A stretch of 64,000 nt of DNA from Candidatus Krumholzibacteriota bacterium (GTDB lineage: Bacteria > Krumholzibacteriota > Krumholzibacteriia > Krumholzibacteriales > Krumholzibacteriaceae). The stretch is taken from positions 269,288-333,287 of the forward strand of contig JAFGCX010000020.1 in NCBI GenBank assembly GCA_016932415.1. The letters are read 5' to 3'. The notes under the pieces are model-generated. The model had not been told where the DNA came from and searched no databases. It saw only the letters and a program-made list of their open reading frames with translations. A program made the position numbers and the translations under genes. Positions 10,671 to 20,003 of this stretch are shown in pieces. How positions within the stretch are numbered: the first letter of the stretch is position 1; every line of letters starts with the position of its first letter.

Positions 10671-12686
10671 CTATCTGACTACCACGATCTTCTCCGATTT
10701 TCCGGCGCCGCCTGCAACTGCCCTGCAGAAATAGATCCCGCTGGCGACATCGATACCCCGATCGTCCTTTCCATCCCAGAACCTGTCAAATGAAGCGGAG
10801 TCGAGTCTACCCCTGTAAAGCCTCCTTACAACTCTGCCAGCGGCGTCGTATATCGTCAGGTCGATCATTTCAACCTCTTTATCCCCTGCCTGTCGAACGC
10901 GAAAAGGCGATCCTATTTCTATCCCCTTTGTGGCGAACCGGATCATCGTTCCCGAACTCATCGGATTCGGCATGAACAAGATCTCTATGGATGGAACGGG
11001 GATCGGTTGAGCGGCTGGATCATCAGCGTCGCACGGAACACCTAGAAGGCCTTGGTAATATTCCCTTCCGCCGATCAGCGCCTCCGCCGCCGTGACAGAA
11101 TCTGCCTTCGATGGCCAGTCTCTTCTCCGGACGATATCGAGAAGATCATCGATCCATCGCACGAAATATTCCGCCGATTCCCTTTTGAGGACGGGTTTTC
11201 CTCCTATGGTGATGTAGACGGGACTGGTATGAGCGAAAAGATAACCGCCGACTGGCAGCCAGCCGTTGTTCTCTCCAAAGACCCGTGATGCTATCCAGGC
11301 GCTCTCCCGCATATCGATATTCACAATAGTATCGATCACGCACGGATCGAATGAGGGATAGAGAGTCCTTACCACTTCGCCGTTGGCGACTATCTGCGCG
11401 GCGAGAAGAGGCCATACCGACTTTACCCTTATCGAAACTGGAATATTGAAGTGTCCGCTGAATACATCGAGCGAATCGCCCGCTTCCCTGTCGAACACGT
11501 TGAACCTGGCAAAGAGAGGACCGTTAGTGACAAAGGTCCTTCCCTTTACCACTCCATCGAGCCATTCGTAGTACCCAAACTGGTCGCCTGGGATCCTGAC
11601 ATAAGTCCTGTTCCCCCCTATCGGGTTGGAATCGAGATAATTGGGAAGGGCATCCGTACCCCCGCAGGCGGGAAGTTTGAATCCGCAATTGAGAAGATTG
11701 TACCAGAGAGCCGTCTCGATCCCATTGGCTCCGCAATTACTGTAGCTCATTATCTCGAAGGCGTCGATCTTCCCCCTGGCGATATCGATGGGAAGCTCTC
11801 GCGCTATTCCCGAACCGGGCCAGGCTGTGATCTGGTCGAAATCGTACGAAGAGACAGGATGGGCCGCCACGACGATCGCTCCGGGCTGAGAGTGCGTAGA
11901 ATCGGCATAATCGAGAAGAAGCGGACCCCAGTCAGAACCGTAGGGTTCGATAAGTCTCTGTAGCCCCAGCAGCCCATAGTGTCCCCATACGCCGCTTCTC
12001 ACCTCTTCGGAGATATAGATAATACAGTATGGACAACTTGAAGGATCGGGCGCGCCGGTAAAACCGGAGTATGAATCGAGACAGTTGAGAACGGCGAGAT
12101 CCTCGGCAAGGCCGAAAAAATGCCCATGCTCCGGTTTGAGAAAATAGACCCCGGATCCATGTTTCAGGTGAAAATGAATGTCGCCTGAATACCAGAGTTG
12201 ACCCCGCAGATCCGCGATCCTCGAGAGGTTCAGTGTCACGGTAGTGTCGGACCGGAGATCTACCGTGGTGATCATCGGCCTGTATTCAAAACCGTGGCCT
12301 GCTTTGACCGTCATCCGCCCTTCTGGCAGTACAAGTGAAAAAGATCCATCAGAATAGAAATATCCCCCCATCGCGGTATGGTAGAAACTCATGACCGAGG
12401 GATATCGAACTACGGAAAGACAGTCGATCACGGCGCATCTCGCGCAAAGAGTATCTCCCGTCGCGTCGTCGAGAATGACCACTGTAAGGCAGCGATAAGC
12501 CGCAGGCTGGCCCTCATAAGATGATCCTGCCAACCCTGCCGCAACATCGGGACGCTTATCCAGAGCGGCGTGACCGGAAAAAGATGCTCCGGTGCCGGAT
12601 GCCACAACGACCAGCATGAGCGCAAACGAAAAGGCCATGCGGGCTGAAAGCCATTGCGGTACTCTCACCGGGTGTCTGCTGTTCAT
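10671..12686 (-). CDS. Secreted CehA/McbA-like metallohydrolase with FlgD-Ig-type C-terminal domain
   Basis: From the ATG at 12686 the protein is 671 aa with an n-region of several basic residues and a hydrophobic signal (FSFALMLVVVASG). The core has the PHP-like metal-binding pattern of CehA/McbA hydrolases: GDIHFHLKHG, VVAAHPVSSYDF, then GGTDALPN and a late FVTNGPLFARF. Family members cleave phosphoesters or carbamates; the substrate here is unknown. The last 90 residues form a FlgD-Ig/Por-type domain (TIYDAAGRVVRRLYRG, ASGIYFCRA, terminal KIVVVR), so it is exported and perhaps surface-bound. A GTG at 12749 in the same frame would add 21 residues and overlap the upstream gene by 22 bp; neither start has a strong ribosome site. 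Confidence 0.78.
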   Translation of the reverse strand: MNSRHPVRVPQWLSARMAFSFALMLVVVASGTGASFSGHAALDKRPDVAAGLAGSSYEGQPAAYRCLTVVILDDATGDTLCARCAVIDCLSVVRYPSVMSFYHTAMGGYFYSDGSFSLVLPEGRMTVKAGHGFEYRPMITTVDLRSDTTVTLNLSRIADLRGQLWYSGDIHFHLKHGSGVYFLKPEHGHFFGLAEDLAVLNCLDSYSGFTGAPDPSSCPYCIIYISEEVRSGVWGHYGLLGLQRLIEPYGSDWGPLLLDYADSTHSQPGAIVVAAHPVSSYDFDQITAWPGSGIARELPIDIARGKIDAFEIMSYSNCGANGIETALWYNLLNCGFKLPACGGTDALPNYLDSNPIGGNRTYVRIPGDQFGYYEWLDGVVKGRTFVTNGPLFARFNVFDREAGDSLDVFSGHFNIPVSIRVKSVWPLLAAQIVANGEVVRTLYPSFDPCVIDTIVNIDMRESAWIASRVFGENNGWLPVGGYLFAHTSPVYITIGGKPVLKRESAEYFVRWIDDLLDIVRRRDWPSKADSVTAAEALIGGREYYQGLLGVPCDADDPAAQPIPVPSIEILFMPNPMSSGTMIRFATKGIEIGSPFRVRQAGDKEVEMIDLTIYDAAGRVVRRLYRGRLDSASFDRFWDGKDDRGIDVASGIYFCRAVAGGAGKSEKIVVVR

Positions 12687-12727
12687 TGATGTCAATTCCC
12701 GGTCCTCTGCTTTTTCTCTGTCGATTG

Positions 12728-14959
12728 CTATTCGGTGAGTATCCCCCACTCATTGAATATCACGGCGGCAATACTGTCAGCCGCTTCATGGTCGAAGAAC
12801 CAGAGAGGCAGGCCGAAATGGAAACTATTTGCCGCTACGGCCCGTCCCGATTCCACTACCGGAGTGATATTCGAATATTTAGTCAATATTATAGCACAAA
12901 CCGCGTCATTTATGGCGGAATTAGAGCTCCTTGCCTTCATCCTGTACAGAGGATGGAAGCAGCCGAGCGGAGTGATCCCCCTTGTATCCATCCAGTACTG
13001 CGGATTGTACAGTTCGACGTAGGTGAATCCCCTGATCAGCGGGTTGAAGAAACATGTAGGACAGTCTGTTATGCCTTCCCACAACTGGAGTTCTTCCGGG
13101 AACGCGGAGAATTCCTGAGCGATCGAATCGGAGGTCTCTTTGTAGATGTACCTCAGCGCGTCCCTGTCGATATCTCTGCGAGGCATCTCGATCCCGGTCT
13201 TGAACGTTCCCACTACCTTGTCGATCACCGAAACGCAGTAATCCTTGTACGCCAGGCTTCGGACCCCTGAAGTATCCTCGGGGTCGGGAGTGATCTCGTT
13301 TTTTACAACCGCGGGGAATTCAGGAGGGACAGGGAAGATCCTGGAGATCCCTCCGGACGCCCTGTCAGAGCGGCCGAGAGTCCAGATGTGCCCTCCCTTC
13401 TTCAGAAATATCGCGATGTAATTTATAGCGATCTCGCCTGTCTGTCCGACCATGCTCTCGGGGATGAAGACGATGACCTGGCCGAGAGTCGATGAGGTCG
13501 AAGAACTGTACGTCCATACGATATTCTTGTATTTGCCGACTACGTTTATCGTCGGAGCGGTAAAATTGGTGCTCCTGCAATCGAACTGATCCCGCAGAGG
13601 CTCAAAATCAGGGACCCTGGCGAGAATATCATTCCAAAACTGGTCGTGTTCCGACTCCATCGGATCAGTCCTGTACGGATTGTACTCAAAGGTCGATGGA
13701 TAATCATCGACCCAGAGGACCGATCTCTCCATTGAAAACGGGATTATATTTATAAGGATCCTTCCGAGAGTCACCTTGTCGGTATTGTCTTTGACCTGCA
13801 CGTAGAGAGTGTGGCTCCCCGAATAGAGTATTCTTTCATCGGCCGCTTTGAGGAAGGGGCTGAAATTCGCCTCCCAGTCGCTTGGATTGTTCAGGTCCTG
13901 AACATCCCATCCATACCTGTATCCGGTTATCTCCCCGCCGTAATCGCTGGCATCAGCAATCCAGGTGAAATTCAATGGAACTCCCGGTGGCAGGTCTTTC
14001 TGCACTGGGATCTGCAGCGACCCTAGAAATCTGAACGATCCAAGATAAGGTTCGGATACGGTGAGCAGAGGACCGGCTTTCCAGGAAACGAGGAATTGCC
14101 TGACATTCTGATCTTCCCGGAACAGCGCCGTGACAGCCCCCGCTTCATCCTTTGCCTGCACGGCGAAAATATGTTCCCTGTTCAGTTCGAGGATCTCGTC
14201 CTCTCCGATCACAGTCGAGCGGCCCGAATCCCCCTCCGCCGTGTAAGATATCCATTTCGACCATCGGTCTTCATACCAGGCCGGGTTCTCGTTCAGATCG
14301 TCGATGATCGGAAAATCATTGTCGTACCTGTTCTCGTGGTTCAATACCTGCGTTATAAGATACCTGATCGAATCGGGATTCTGTGTATTCGAAGGGCTGT
14401 CTATCGGATCTTTTCCCGTCCACTCGAAGGTCACTTTCGTGCTGTATGTCCTGCCACGCCCTACAGGCTTTTCTATCTGGACATACGGCGCGAGGGTCCA
14501 GGCGGTAAATGAGATATTCGCCGGCTCGGAGCGTTTCCCTCCCAGATCGACAGCCCTTATAAAGAAGGTGTGAGTACGGTCATATCTTGTGTAAAGGGGA
14601 TTATCCTCATACGGCCTGGGGAAACTGTCCGCCTCGACCTTGAAGACGCTGTCGAACGAGTTCGTCCTCGTCCATTTATCAATACCCATCGTATCCGCAA
14701 CAGACATACCGAACGGCTTGCCGTCGACGAAGACGAATTCGAAGAAATTTATCTCACCATCCGGATCCCAGCCACTCCAGTAAAAATGGACACTGTAACT
14801 CGTCGTATCGTTATTGACCGGACCGCTGGAAAGCCATATCTCGGGAGGCTGATTATCACTTTCAGATCCCGTATAGATGCCATCCGCGCAACCGGTTATA
14901 AGTGCCAGAAGGATCGCGAAAAGGATCACGAGGATCCCGGGAATATGCCTTGCCTTCAT
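12728..14959 (-). CDS. Large lipoprotein with Ig/fibronectin-like repeats, function unknown
   Basis: The 743-aa protein has a lipoprotein signal: a basic n-region, a hydrophobic core (ILVILFAILLALI) and the lipobox LITGC. The mature part contains repeated beta-sandwich-like segments with recurring FYWSGWDPDGEI, FEWTGKDPIDSP and FTWIADASDYGGEITGY motifs, typical of extracellular Ig-like or fibronectin-type modules. The C-terminal third (from SVLWVDDYPSTFEYN) is a different, mixed fold with no match I recognise. AGAGGAG upstream supports the start. It is probably anchored in the outer membrane, and may be cotranscribed with the metallohydrolase that begins 41 bp downstream. Confidence 0.78.
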   Translation of the reverse strand: MKARHIPGILVILFAILLALITGCADGIYTGSESDNQPPEIWLSSGPVNNDTTSYSVHFYWSGWDPDGEINFFEFVFVDGKPFGMSVADTMGIDKWTRTNSFDSVFKVEADSFPRPYEDNPLYTRYDRTHTFFIRAVDLGGKRSEPANISFTAWTLAPYVQIEKPVGRGRTYSTKVTFEWTGKDPIDSPSNTQNPDSIRYLITQVLNHENRYDNDFPIIDDLNENPAWYEDRWSKWISYTAEGDSGRSTVIGEDEILELNREHIFAVQAKDEAGAVTALFREDQNVRQFLVSWKAGPLLTVSEPYLGSFRFLGSLQIPVQKDLPPGVPLNFTWIADASDYGGEITGYRYGWDVQDLNNPSDWEANFSPFLKAADERILYSGSHTLYVQVKDNTDKVTLGRILINIIPFSMERSVLWVDDYPSTFEYNPYRTDPMESEHDQFWNDILARVPDFEPLRDQFDCRSTNFTAPTINVVGKYKNIVWTYSSSTSSTLGQVIVFIPESMVGQTGEIAINYIAIFLKKGGHIWTLGRSDRASGGISRIFPVPPEFPAVVKNEITPDPEDTSGVRSLAYKDYCVSVIDKVVGTFKTGIEMPRRDIDRDALRYIYKETSDSIAQEFSAFPEELQLWEGITDCPTCFFNPLIRGFTYVELYNPQYWMDTRGITPLGCFHPLYRMKARSSNSAINDAVCAIILTKYSNITPVVESGRAVAANSFHFGLPLWFFDHEAADSIAAVIFNEWGILTE

Positions 14960-15043
14960 CGATACTCTCCTCTGGTGGGTCTGAACCAGTCCATCCCTGC
15001 CACTATTAAATATATATGATGAAGACTCCGCATCAATAATTTT

Positions 15044-16345
15044 TTATTTCGCTCTTTTTTCTATCTCCATCAGAATATCTCTCGCGGCATCACGATGAAC
15101 AGTATATGAGAGCATCTTCAGCCTGATGTAATCTTCCCTGTAGAAAATATACCCTTCAAACTTCCCGTGCCTCGAAGCCCTGGCCGAATCCTTGATCAGA
15201 TACCAGTCTTTTCCGCCCTTTTTCGCGTACCCGATAAGGTGTACTCCGTGATCGTCGTCGGTCGTCTTCTTGTATATCCTCAGTTCCCGCGAATCCTGGT
15301 CGATATATTCGTACGGTATATCGAAAGTCGGGATCACGCAGGCATCTTCCATCCCGTAGTACCCCGGTTCTGAGACATCTCCGCCAATACAGACCGTATA
15401 GCCGTTCCTGATCGATTTTTTTATCGTATCGTAAAAACTGTCGAGAGGAATATTGTAATAGGTGCCGGTCGGCCTCCAGTTGTCGTGCACGTCGAATTCC
15501 GCCATCTCGTAAAAAGGAGAGGAGAGCGTGGAGATGAACTGGACGTAATCGGAGGAGTCGACCTTGAGGATATCTTTCAGAAATCCCCTCGGGGTCATCT
15601 TCTTTCCATCGAAATCGAATTCGGCCGGCGGAGGACCGAGATACCTGTCAAGGATCTCTCTTATGTGTTTTATATTGGATTCTTCATTCCAGTATCCCTT
15701 TTCCGCGACCATGTCGAGATAGGCTTTCATCTCGTCGAGCATCGGCCCGTGATTGTGCTTGTCGTACATTTTCAGGCCCGGATACGCCTCGGCCGGGACT
15801 ATCCCGTATTTATCCCATATTATGAATACGCCGTCTGATTCCGCTCCCTCTACAAAAGGCTGGTGGCCTCTTTTTTGTACGTATCCTCTGGCCTTTTCGA
15901 CATATTCCCAGTAAACAGTGTATATCTCAGAGAGCTTTACCTGACGGCCCGTGATCCTCGCTATCTCCGATTCCATGAATGAAGTCGTGCAGAAGCACCA
16001 GCATGTTCCGGTGAGATACTGCGGGACGGGGGGAAAGTGAAAGGGAGGATTGAATTTCGACGGAGACTCCGGTTTACTGATGCCGGAGAAATCGAACCGG
16101 ATGACCTTCCTGTTCTCCTTTTCCTCCTTTTCCTCCTTGCTGTACTTCGCGTCGATCTCTCCCGTGACACTGTCGGCAAGTGCCTTCAGGCTGTCGTTTT
16201 CCGCGATCATCTGCTTCAGGACCGGATCGCGATACCTCTTTTTATACGTGACCCTGTCTTTCCCTCCAGCCTGAGCGCCGGCGCAGACCAGACCCGCCTG
16301 AGCCACCATTAAAAAAGCGATGATCAAAAGCGCTGAACGTTTCAT
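15044..16345 (-). CDS. Exported papain-like (C1 family, bleomycin-hydrolase-like) cysteine peptidase
   Basis: The 433-aa protein has a signal peptide (about residues 1-27), a charged coil-like propeptide-like region and a C1 peptidase core. The active-site segment TGTCWCFCTTSFMESE carries the likely nucleophile C115 in a CWxF context. The histidine segment DDHGVHLIGYAK and the following DWYLIKDSA match the His and Asn motifs of the family, except that the usual Asn-Ser is Asp-Ser. It would degrade proteins or peptides in the periplasm or outside the cell. GGGAGAT precedes the start. It follows the tricorn protease gene on the same strand, separated by an 87-bp spacer with a strong hairpin. 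Confidence 0.85.
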   Translation of the reverse strand: MKRSALLIIAFLMVAQAGLVCAGAQAGGKDRVTYKKRYRDPVLKQMIAENDSLKALADSVTGEIDAKYSKEEKEEKENRKVIRFDFSGISKPESPSKFNPPFHFPPVPQYLTGTCWCFCTTSFMESEIARITGRQVKLSEIYTVYWEYVEKARGYVQKRGHQPFVEGAESDGVFIIWDKYGIVPAEAYPGLKMYDKHNHGPMLDEMKAYLDMVAEKGYWNEESNIKHIREILDRYLGPPPAEFDFDGKKMTPRGFLKDILKVDSSDYVQFISTLSSPFYEMAEFDVHDNWRPTGTYYNIPLDSFYDTIKKSIRNGYTVCIGGDVSEPGYYGMEDACVIPTFDIPYEYIDQDSRELRIYKKTTDDDHGVHLIGYAKKGGKDWYLIKDSARASRHGKFEGYIFYREDYIRLKMLSYTVHRDAARDILMEIEKRAK

Positions 16346-16382
16346 CTCGATCTCCCTTTTCCACCTTCAATTCGTTGAAGCA

Positions 16383-16422
16383 TCGCGGCCGGTGGCAGGG
16401 GATGCCCCGCCGCCGGCCGCGA
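16383..16422. other. Strong G/C-rich hairpin between tricorn and C1 peptidase genes
   Basis: Two nearly perfect arms starting TCGCGGCCGG and ending CCGGCCGCGA fold into a stem of roughly 17 pairs with small mismatches and an ATG-containing loop. No T-run follows on either strand, so it is not an obvious intrinsic terminator. It could reduce read-through or stabilise the 3' end of the upstream message. Confidence 0.6.
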
Positions 16423-16432
16423 GACCGTCTGC

Positions 16433-19400
16433 CTAATTGCTTCTGTCCGGATACGGAGGTTGTTTTACCTTCTTTACCGGGTTCTTCTTCAACTCCTCAA
16501 GAAGATACTCCACCGCTTTCTCGATCATCGGCTCTTTTCCAGCCTGGATGAGCGTCGGATCGTCCCAGACATAGATATCGGGATCGACGCCGACAGCTTC
16601 AACGTCCCACTCTCCTTCAGGATTTATGAAGGAGAATCCTGGAACGGCGAACCTTCCGCCATCGATGAAACCCGGTGAGAAACCGTACCCGATAAGCCCC
16701 CCCCATGTCGTCTCGCCGATCAGCGGACCCAACCCCGCTTTTCGGAAGTAGAATGGGAACGCGTCGCCCCCGGAAGACGAAAGACCGTTGATCAGCATCG
16801 CTTTCGGACCCTCATTGACGGGGAACGGCGTCGAGTTCATCTCGGCATGCCTTACCGCCCAGTAACTGTAAACGGTGTTGCTCATCATCTGCACCATCTC
16901 GAACGGCGAGTGCCCCCCTCCGTTATACCTTTCGTCTATAATGAGAGCTTCCTTGTTCATCAAGGGCTGCCATGCTTTCAGAAATTCCCTGTACCCATCA
17001 TACCATGTATTGGGAACATGCATATATCCCACGCGTCCACCTGAAAGCTTGTCGACGAGCCTTCTGTTCTCCTCCACCCAGTCTATATAGAAGAGGCTCA
17101 GTTCGCTGGCGATCGGTCTTACCGTTATCTCCCTCGCCTCTTTCATCGAAGGCTTGTCGTTTATCTTCAGCACCACGGGGACGCCTACCCTGTTCTCGAG
17201 ATACTTATACGGGCTCTCCGATGTCGTCACCGCGTTTCCGTCTATCTCGAGAAGGTAGCTTCCCTCGTTGACGTTCATTCCCGGTTCGGTAAGGGGAGAA
17301 CGTTCATCATCGTGCCAGTTGGCGCCCTGGTAGATCTTCGAGATCCTGTAATATTTTCCGTCTGCTTCAAACCGGCAGCCGAGCAGCCCGACAGGGACTC
17401 TCTCAGCATGAGGCATATCCCCTTCGTTTACATAGCAATGCCCGGCATTGAGCTCTCCGATCAGTTCTCCCAGGAGATAATCGAGATCGCCCCGGTGAGC
17501 GACATGTGGAAGTAACACGGCATACCTGTCATGCATCTTCTTCCAGTCGACCCCGTGCATGCCTGGATCGTAGAACCAGTCGCGCATTATCCTCCACGCG
17601 TCATGGTATATCTCTTTCCATTCGGTCGTGGGATCGATCCTCATCTCCAGGCCGCCTAGATCGAGCGTGCCGTCGCTCGTCTTCTTGCCAGGCGCGAAAT
17701 CGGTTATGCCGTATCCGCCTCCGCGTGCGGGAGAGTAGATGAATTTTTTCCCTCCTGCCGCTATCTGATACGCCCTTATCCCGCTTATGATCTCCTTTGT
17801 CTCCCTCGATTCAAGATCGAACTTTTTCAGAGTCATATCGCGATTCTCATCCATCTCGATAAAGGCGACACCTCCCTCCACAGCAGTGAGGCCGAAATAC
17901 GTGCCGGCTGGAACCGGGATCGCGAGGACCCTTGACTCGAACCGGTCGATATCTATGTTCACCCTGAGGACATCATCCTCATCTATTTTCTTCGCCTCCC
18001 CCTTATCTTCCTTCTCCTCCTCGATCTTTTCCTCGTCGTTCAGAGGGGCAAGGGGATTTTCCTCGCTCGAATTCAGAGTGGCGATATATATCCTGTCTTC
18101 CCATTCTTTATCGGGGTATGTGAAATCCCTGCTTGAAACGAAATAGAGATATTTACCATCCTTTGAGAAGACAGCACTTCTCTCGTTCGCGAGATCACTC
18201 GTCAGCCTCGACGCTTTTTTACTTTCAATCGAATATACCCAGACTGAACTCATCCTGTTATCGCCATCCCTGGTATAGACGACCCACCTGCTGTCCGGTG
18301 AGAATGAATAATCGGCGATCCCGCTGATCCCGGATATATCAGCCTGCTCTTTACTCGAACTTTCCACGTCGACGACCCAGAGCCTGTTCTTCTTGTCGCT
18401 ATAAGCGATCTTTTTGCTGTCGGGAGACCAGACCGGTCCCATTATCCACGAATCTGTCCCGCTGGTGATCTGTTTCGGCTCTCCCTTGCCATCCTGCGGA
18501 GCTATCCACAGTTCATACTCGCCGCTTTTTTCCGAAAGATAAGCTATCGATCTTCCGTCAGGCGACCACTCCACCGAGCGCTCCCTGACAGCGTCGCTCC
18601 TGGTGATGTTGCGCGTCACGCCGTGCTCGGCTGGAACGGTGAAGATCTCGCCTCTCGCGGCGAATACCGCCCTCTTGCCCGACGGAGAGATCGAGAACTC
18701 TCCTATCTGGTCCTTCACATTCTTGAAGACTGGCCTGATGAACGGCTTGTCGCTTCCGAGTGAGACCTCGATCTTGACCGGGCTTGCGCTTCCCGCCTTG
18801 AGCCAGTAGAGATAACCGCCGTTCTCGAAGATCATCCTGTCTCCGCCGCGGCTCGGCCATAGAACATCGTATTCGTTGAAGTCGGTGACTTTGCTTACCT
18901 CTTTCGTGAGGCTATCATAGCGGTAAATATTGAGTTTTCTCTTCGAGTCGCGGTCCGAAGTGAAATAGATCGATTCATCGACCCACATGGGAAAATTGTC
19001 GGTGCCCTTGAACGCGGCTATACGCTCGACCTCGTTTCTGGCAAGGTCATAGATGAAGACATCCTGCGCCCTTCCCGCGTTATACCTCTTCCAGGTCCTG
19101 AACTCCCGGGATTTGATATTATACGCGAGCTTTTTGCCGTCGGGAGAAAAAGAAGCGGGACCTCCCTCCGAGATCTGGATCTCTTCCTCTATTCCCGGCT
19201 TGTCCGGATCAATCAGGAAATACCTTCCGACCCTCCGCCCGAAAGGAGTCCTGTTACTCCTGACAAGTATCTTTTTTCCGTCAGGCGTCCAGTCGAGGAT
19301 CATATAGTCGTATCCACCCCTGGGCGGCATCTGGCCGACGTCGGGATAGTATGTAAGCCTTTTAGGAACGCCCCCGTCGTAAGGCACGACATATACCTGC

Positions 19401-19678
19401 CGAGTCCCGGAATATTCCCCTGAAAAGGCGATCCATTTACCGTCGGGAGATATCCTTGGAAATACCTCGAGTCCTTCAGGAAACGAAGTGATCCTTCGCG
19501 CCCGTCCGCCACTCACCGGAACCGTCCAGATATCCCCGGCATAGACAAAGGCTGCCTTGTCACCCATTATATGGGGGTAACGAAGCAGCCTCGCTTCTTC
19601 ACTCTTCGACTCGCCGGCCACTCCCGCCAGTAATACGGCGAGAAGCGATGCGGTGAGTACTTTTGATAGCAGATTCAT
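16433..19678 (-). CDS. Tricorn-type protease (S41 family) with TolB-like propeller and PDZ domain
   Basis: At 1081 aa the protein is close to the length of archaeal tricorn (1071 aa). It has a signal peptide, then two blocks of PD40/TolB-like beta-propeller repeats (FPRISPDGKWIAFSG, FSPDGKKLAY, VEWSPDGRSIAYLS, PVWSPDSKKIAYSD), a helical region beginning WKEIYHDAWRIMRDWFYD, a PDZ-like segment and the S41 catalytic core. The catalytic His is in LNAGHCYV and the Ser in LSSSGGDAFPF, followed by IGETTWGG. These enzymes process peptides into short fragments; here the signal peptide implies the periplasm. GGAGGGCGG upstream supports the start. Confidence 0.93.
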   Translation of the reverse strand: MNLLSKVLTASLLAVLLAGVAGESKSEEARLLRYPHIMGDKAAFVYAGDIWTVPVSGGRARRITSFPEGLEVFPRISPDGKWIAFSGEYSGTRQVYVVPYDGGVPKRLTYYPDVGQMPPRGGYDYMILDWTPDGKKILVRSNRTPFGRRVGRYFLIDPDKPGIEEEIQISEGGPASFSPDGKKLAYNIKSREFRTWKRYNAGRAQDVFIYDLARNEVERIAAFKGTDNFPMWVDESIYFTSDRDSKRKLNIYRYDSLTKEVSKVTDFNEYDVLWPSRGGDRMIFENGGYLYWLKAGSASPVKIEVSLGSDKPFIRPVFKNVKDQIGEFSISPSGKRAVFAARGEIFTVPAEHGVTRNITRSDAVRERSVEWSPDGRSIAYLSEKSGEYELWIAPQDGKGEPKQITSGTDSWIMGPVWSPDSKKIAYSDKKNRLWVVDVESSSKEQADISGISGIADYSFSPDSRWVVYTRDGDNRMSSVWVYSIESKKASRLTSDLANERSAVFSKDGKYLYFVSSRDFTYPDKEWEDRIYIATLNSSEENPLAPLNDEEKIEEEKEDKGEAKKIDEDDVLRVNIDIDRFESRVLAIPVPAGTYFGLTAVEGGVAFIEMDENRDMTLKKFDLESRETKEIISGIRAYQIAAGGKKFIYSPARGGGYGITDFAPGKKTSDGTLDLGGLEMRIDPTTEWKEIYHDAWRIMRDWFYDPGMHGVDWKKMHDRYAVLLPHVAHRGDLDYLLGELIGELNAGHCYVNEGDMPHAERVPVGLLGCRFEADGKYYRISKIYQGANWHDDERSPLTEPGMNVNEGSYLLEIDGNAVTTSESPYKYLENRVGVPVVLKINDKPSMKEAREITVRPIASELSLFYIDWVEENRRLVDKLSGGRVGYMHVPNTWYDGYREFLKAWQPLMNKEALIIDERYNGGGHSPFEMVQMMSNTVYSYWAVRHAEMNSTPFPVNEGPKAMLINGLSSSGGDAFPFYFRKAGLGPLIGETTWGGLIGYGFSPGFIDGGRFAVPGFSFINPEGEWDVEAVGVDPDIYVWDDPTLIQAGKEPMIEKAVEYLLEELKKNPVKKVKQPPYPDRSN

Positions 19679-20003
19679 CCGCCCTCCTTTTGAATAAATT
19701 GATCTCTACTGAAACAAAACAGTGTTTATGATATCAAAAATACGGATTAAGAGTCGAGAAGTTCCATAAAATACCTGCAATCACCGACAGCGCCGCGGGA
19801 AAGAGGTGTTTTGCCTGTTTTTAGCGGGCTCCGGGCGGATCTACCCGTAATCAAGTGATATTACCCATTAACTTTTTCACCCGCGCTGCCGAAGTATCTG
19901 TATCGGGCGGAGACTTGCCCGGGTAGCCATGACAGACAAAGATCGCGAGCCGTCATTTCGGGCAAGATCGCGGAGAAGATAAACTGAATATTCAAGAACA
20001 GCC
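19679..20003. other. Divergent intergenic region
   Basis: This 325-bp stretch separates the tricorn gene (minus) from the lipoprotein gene (plus). It must hold both promoters, but I see no convincing -35/-10 pair; only A/T-rich patches near 19725-19750 and 19850-19875. I see no small gene and no clear hairpin. Confidence 0.5.
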
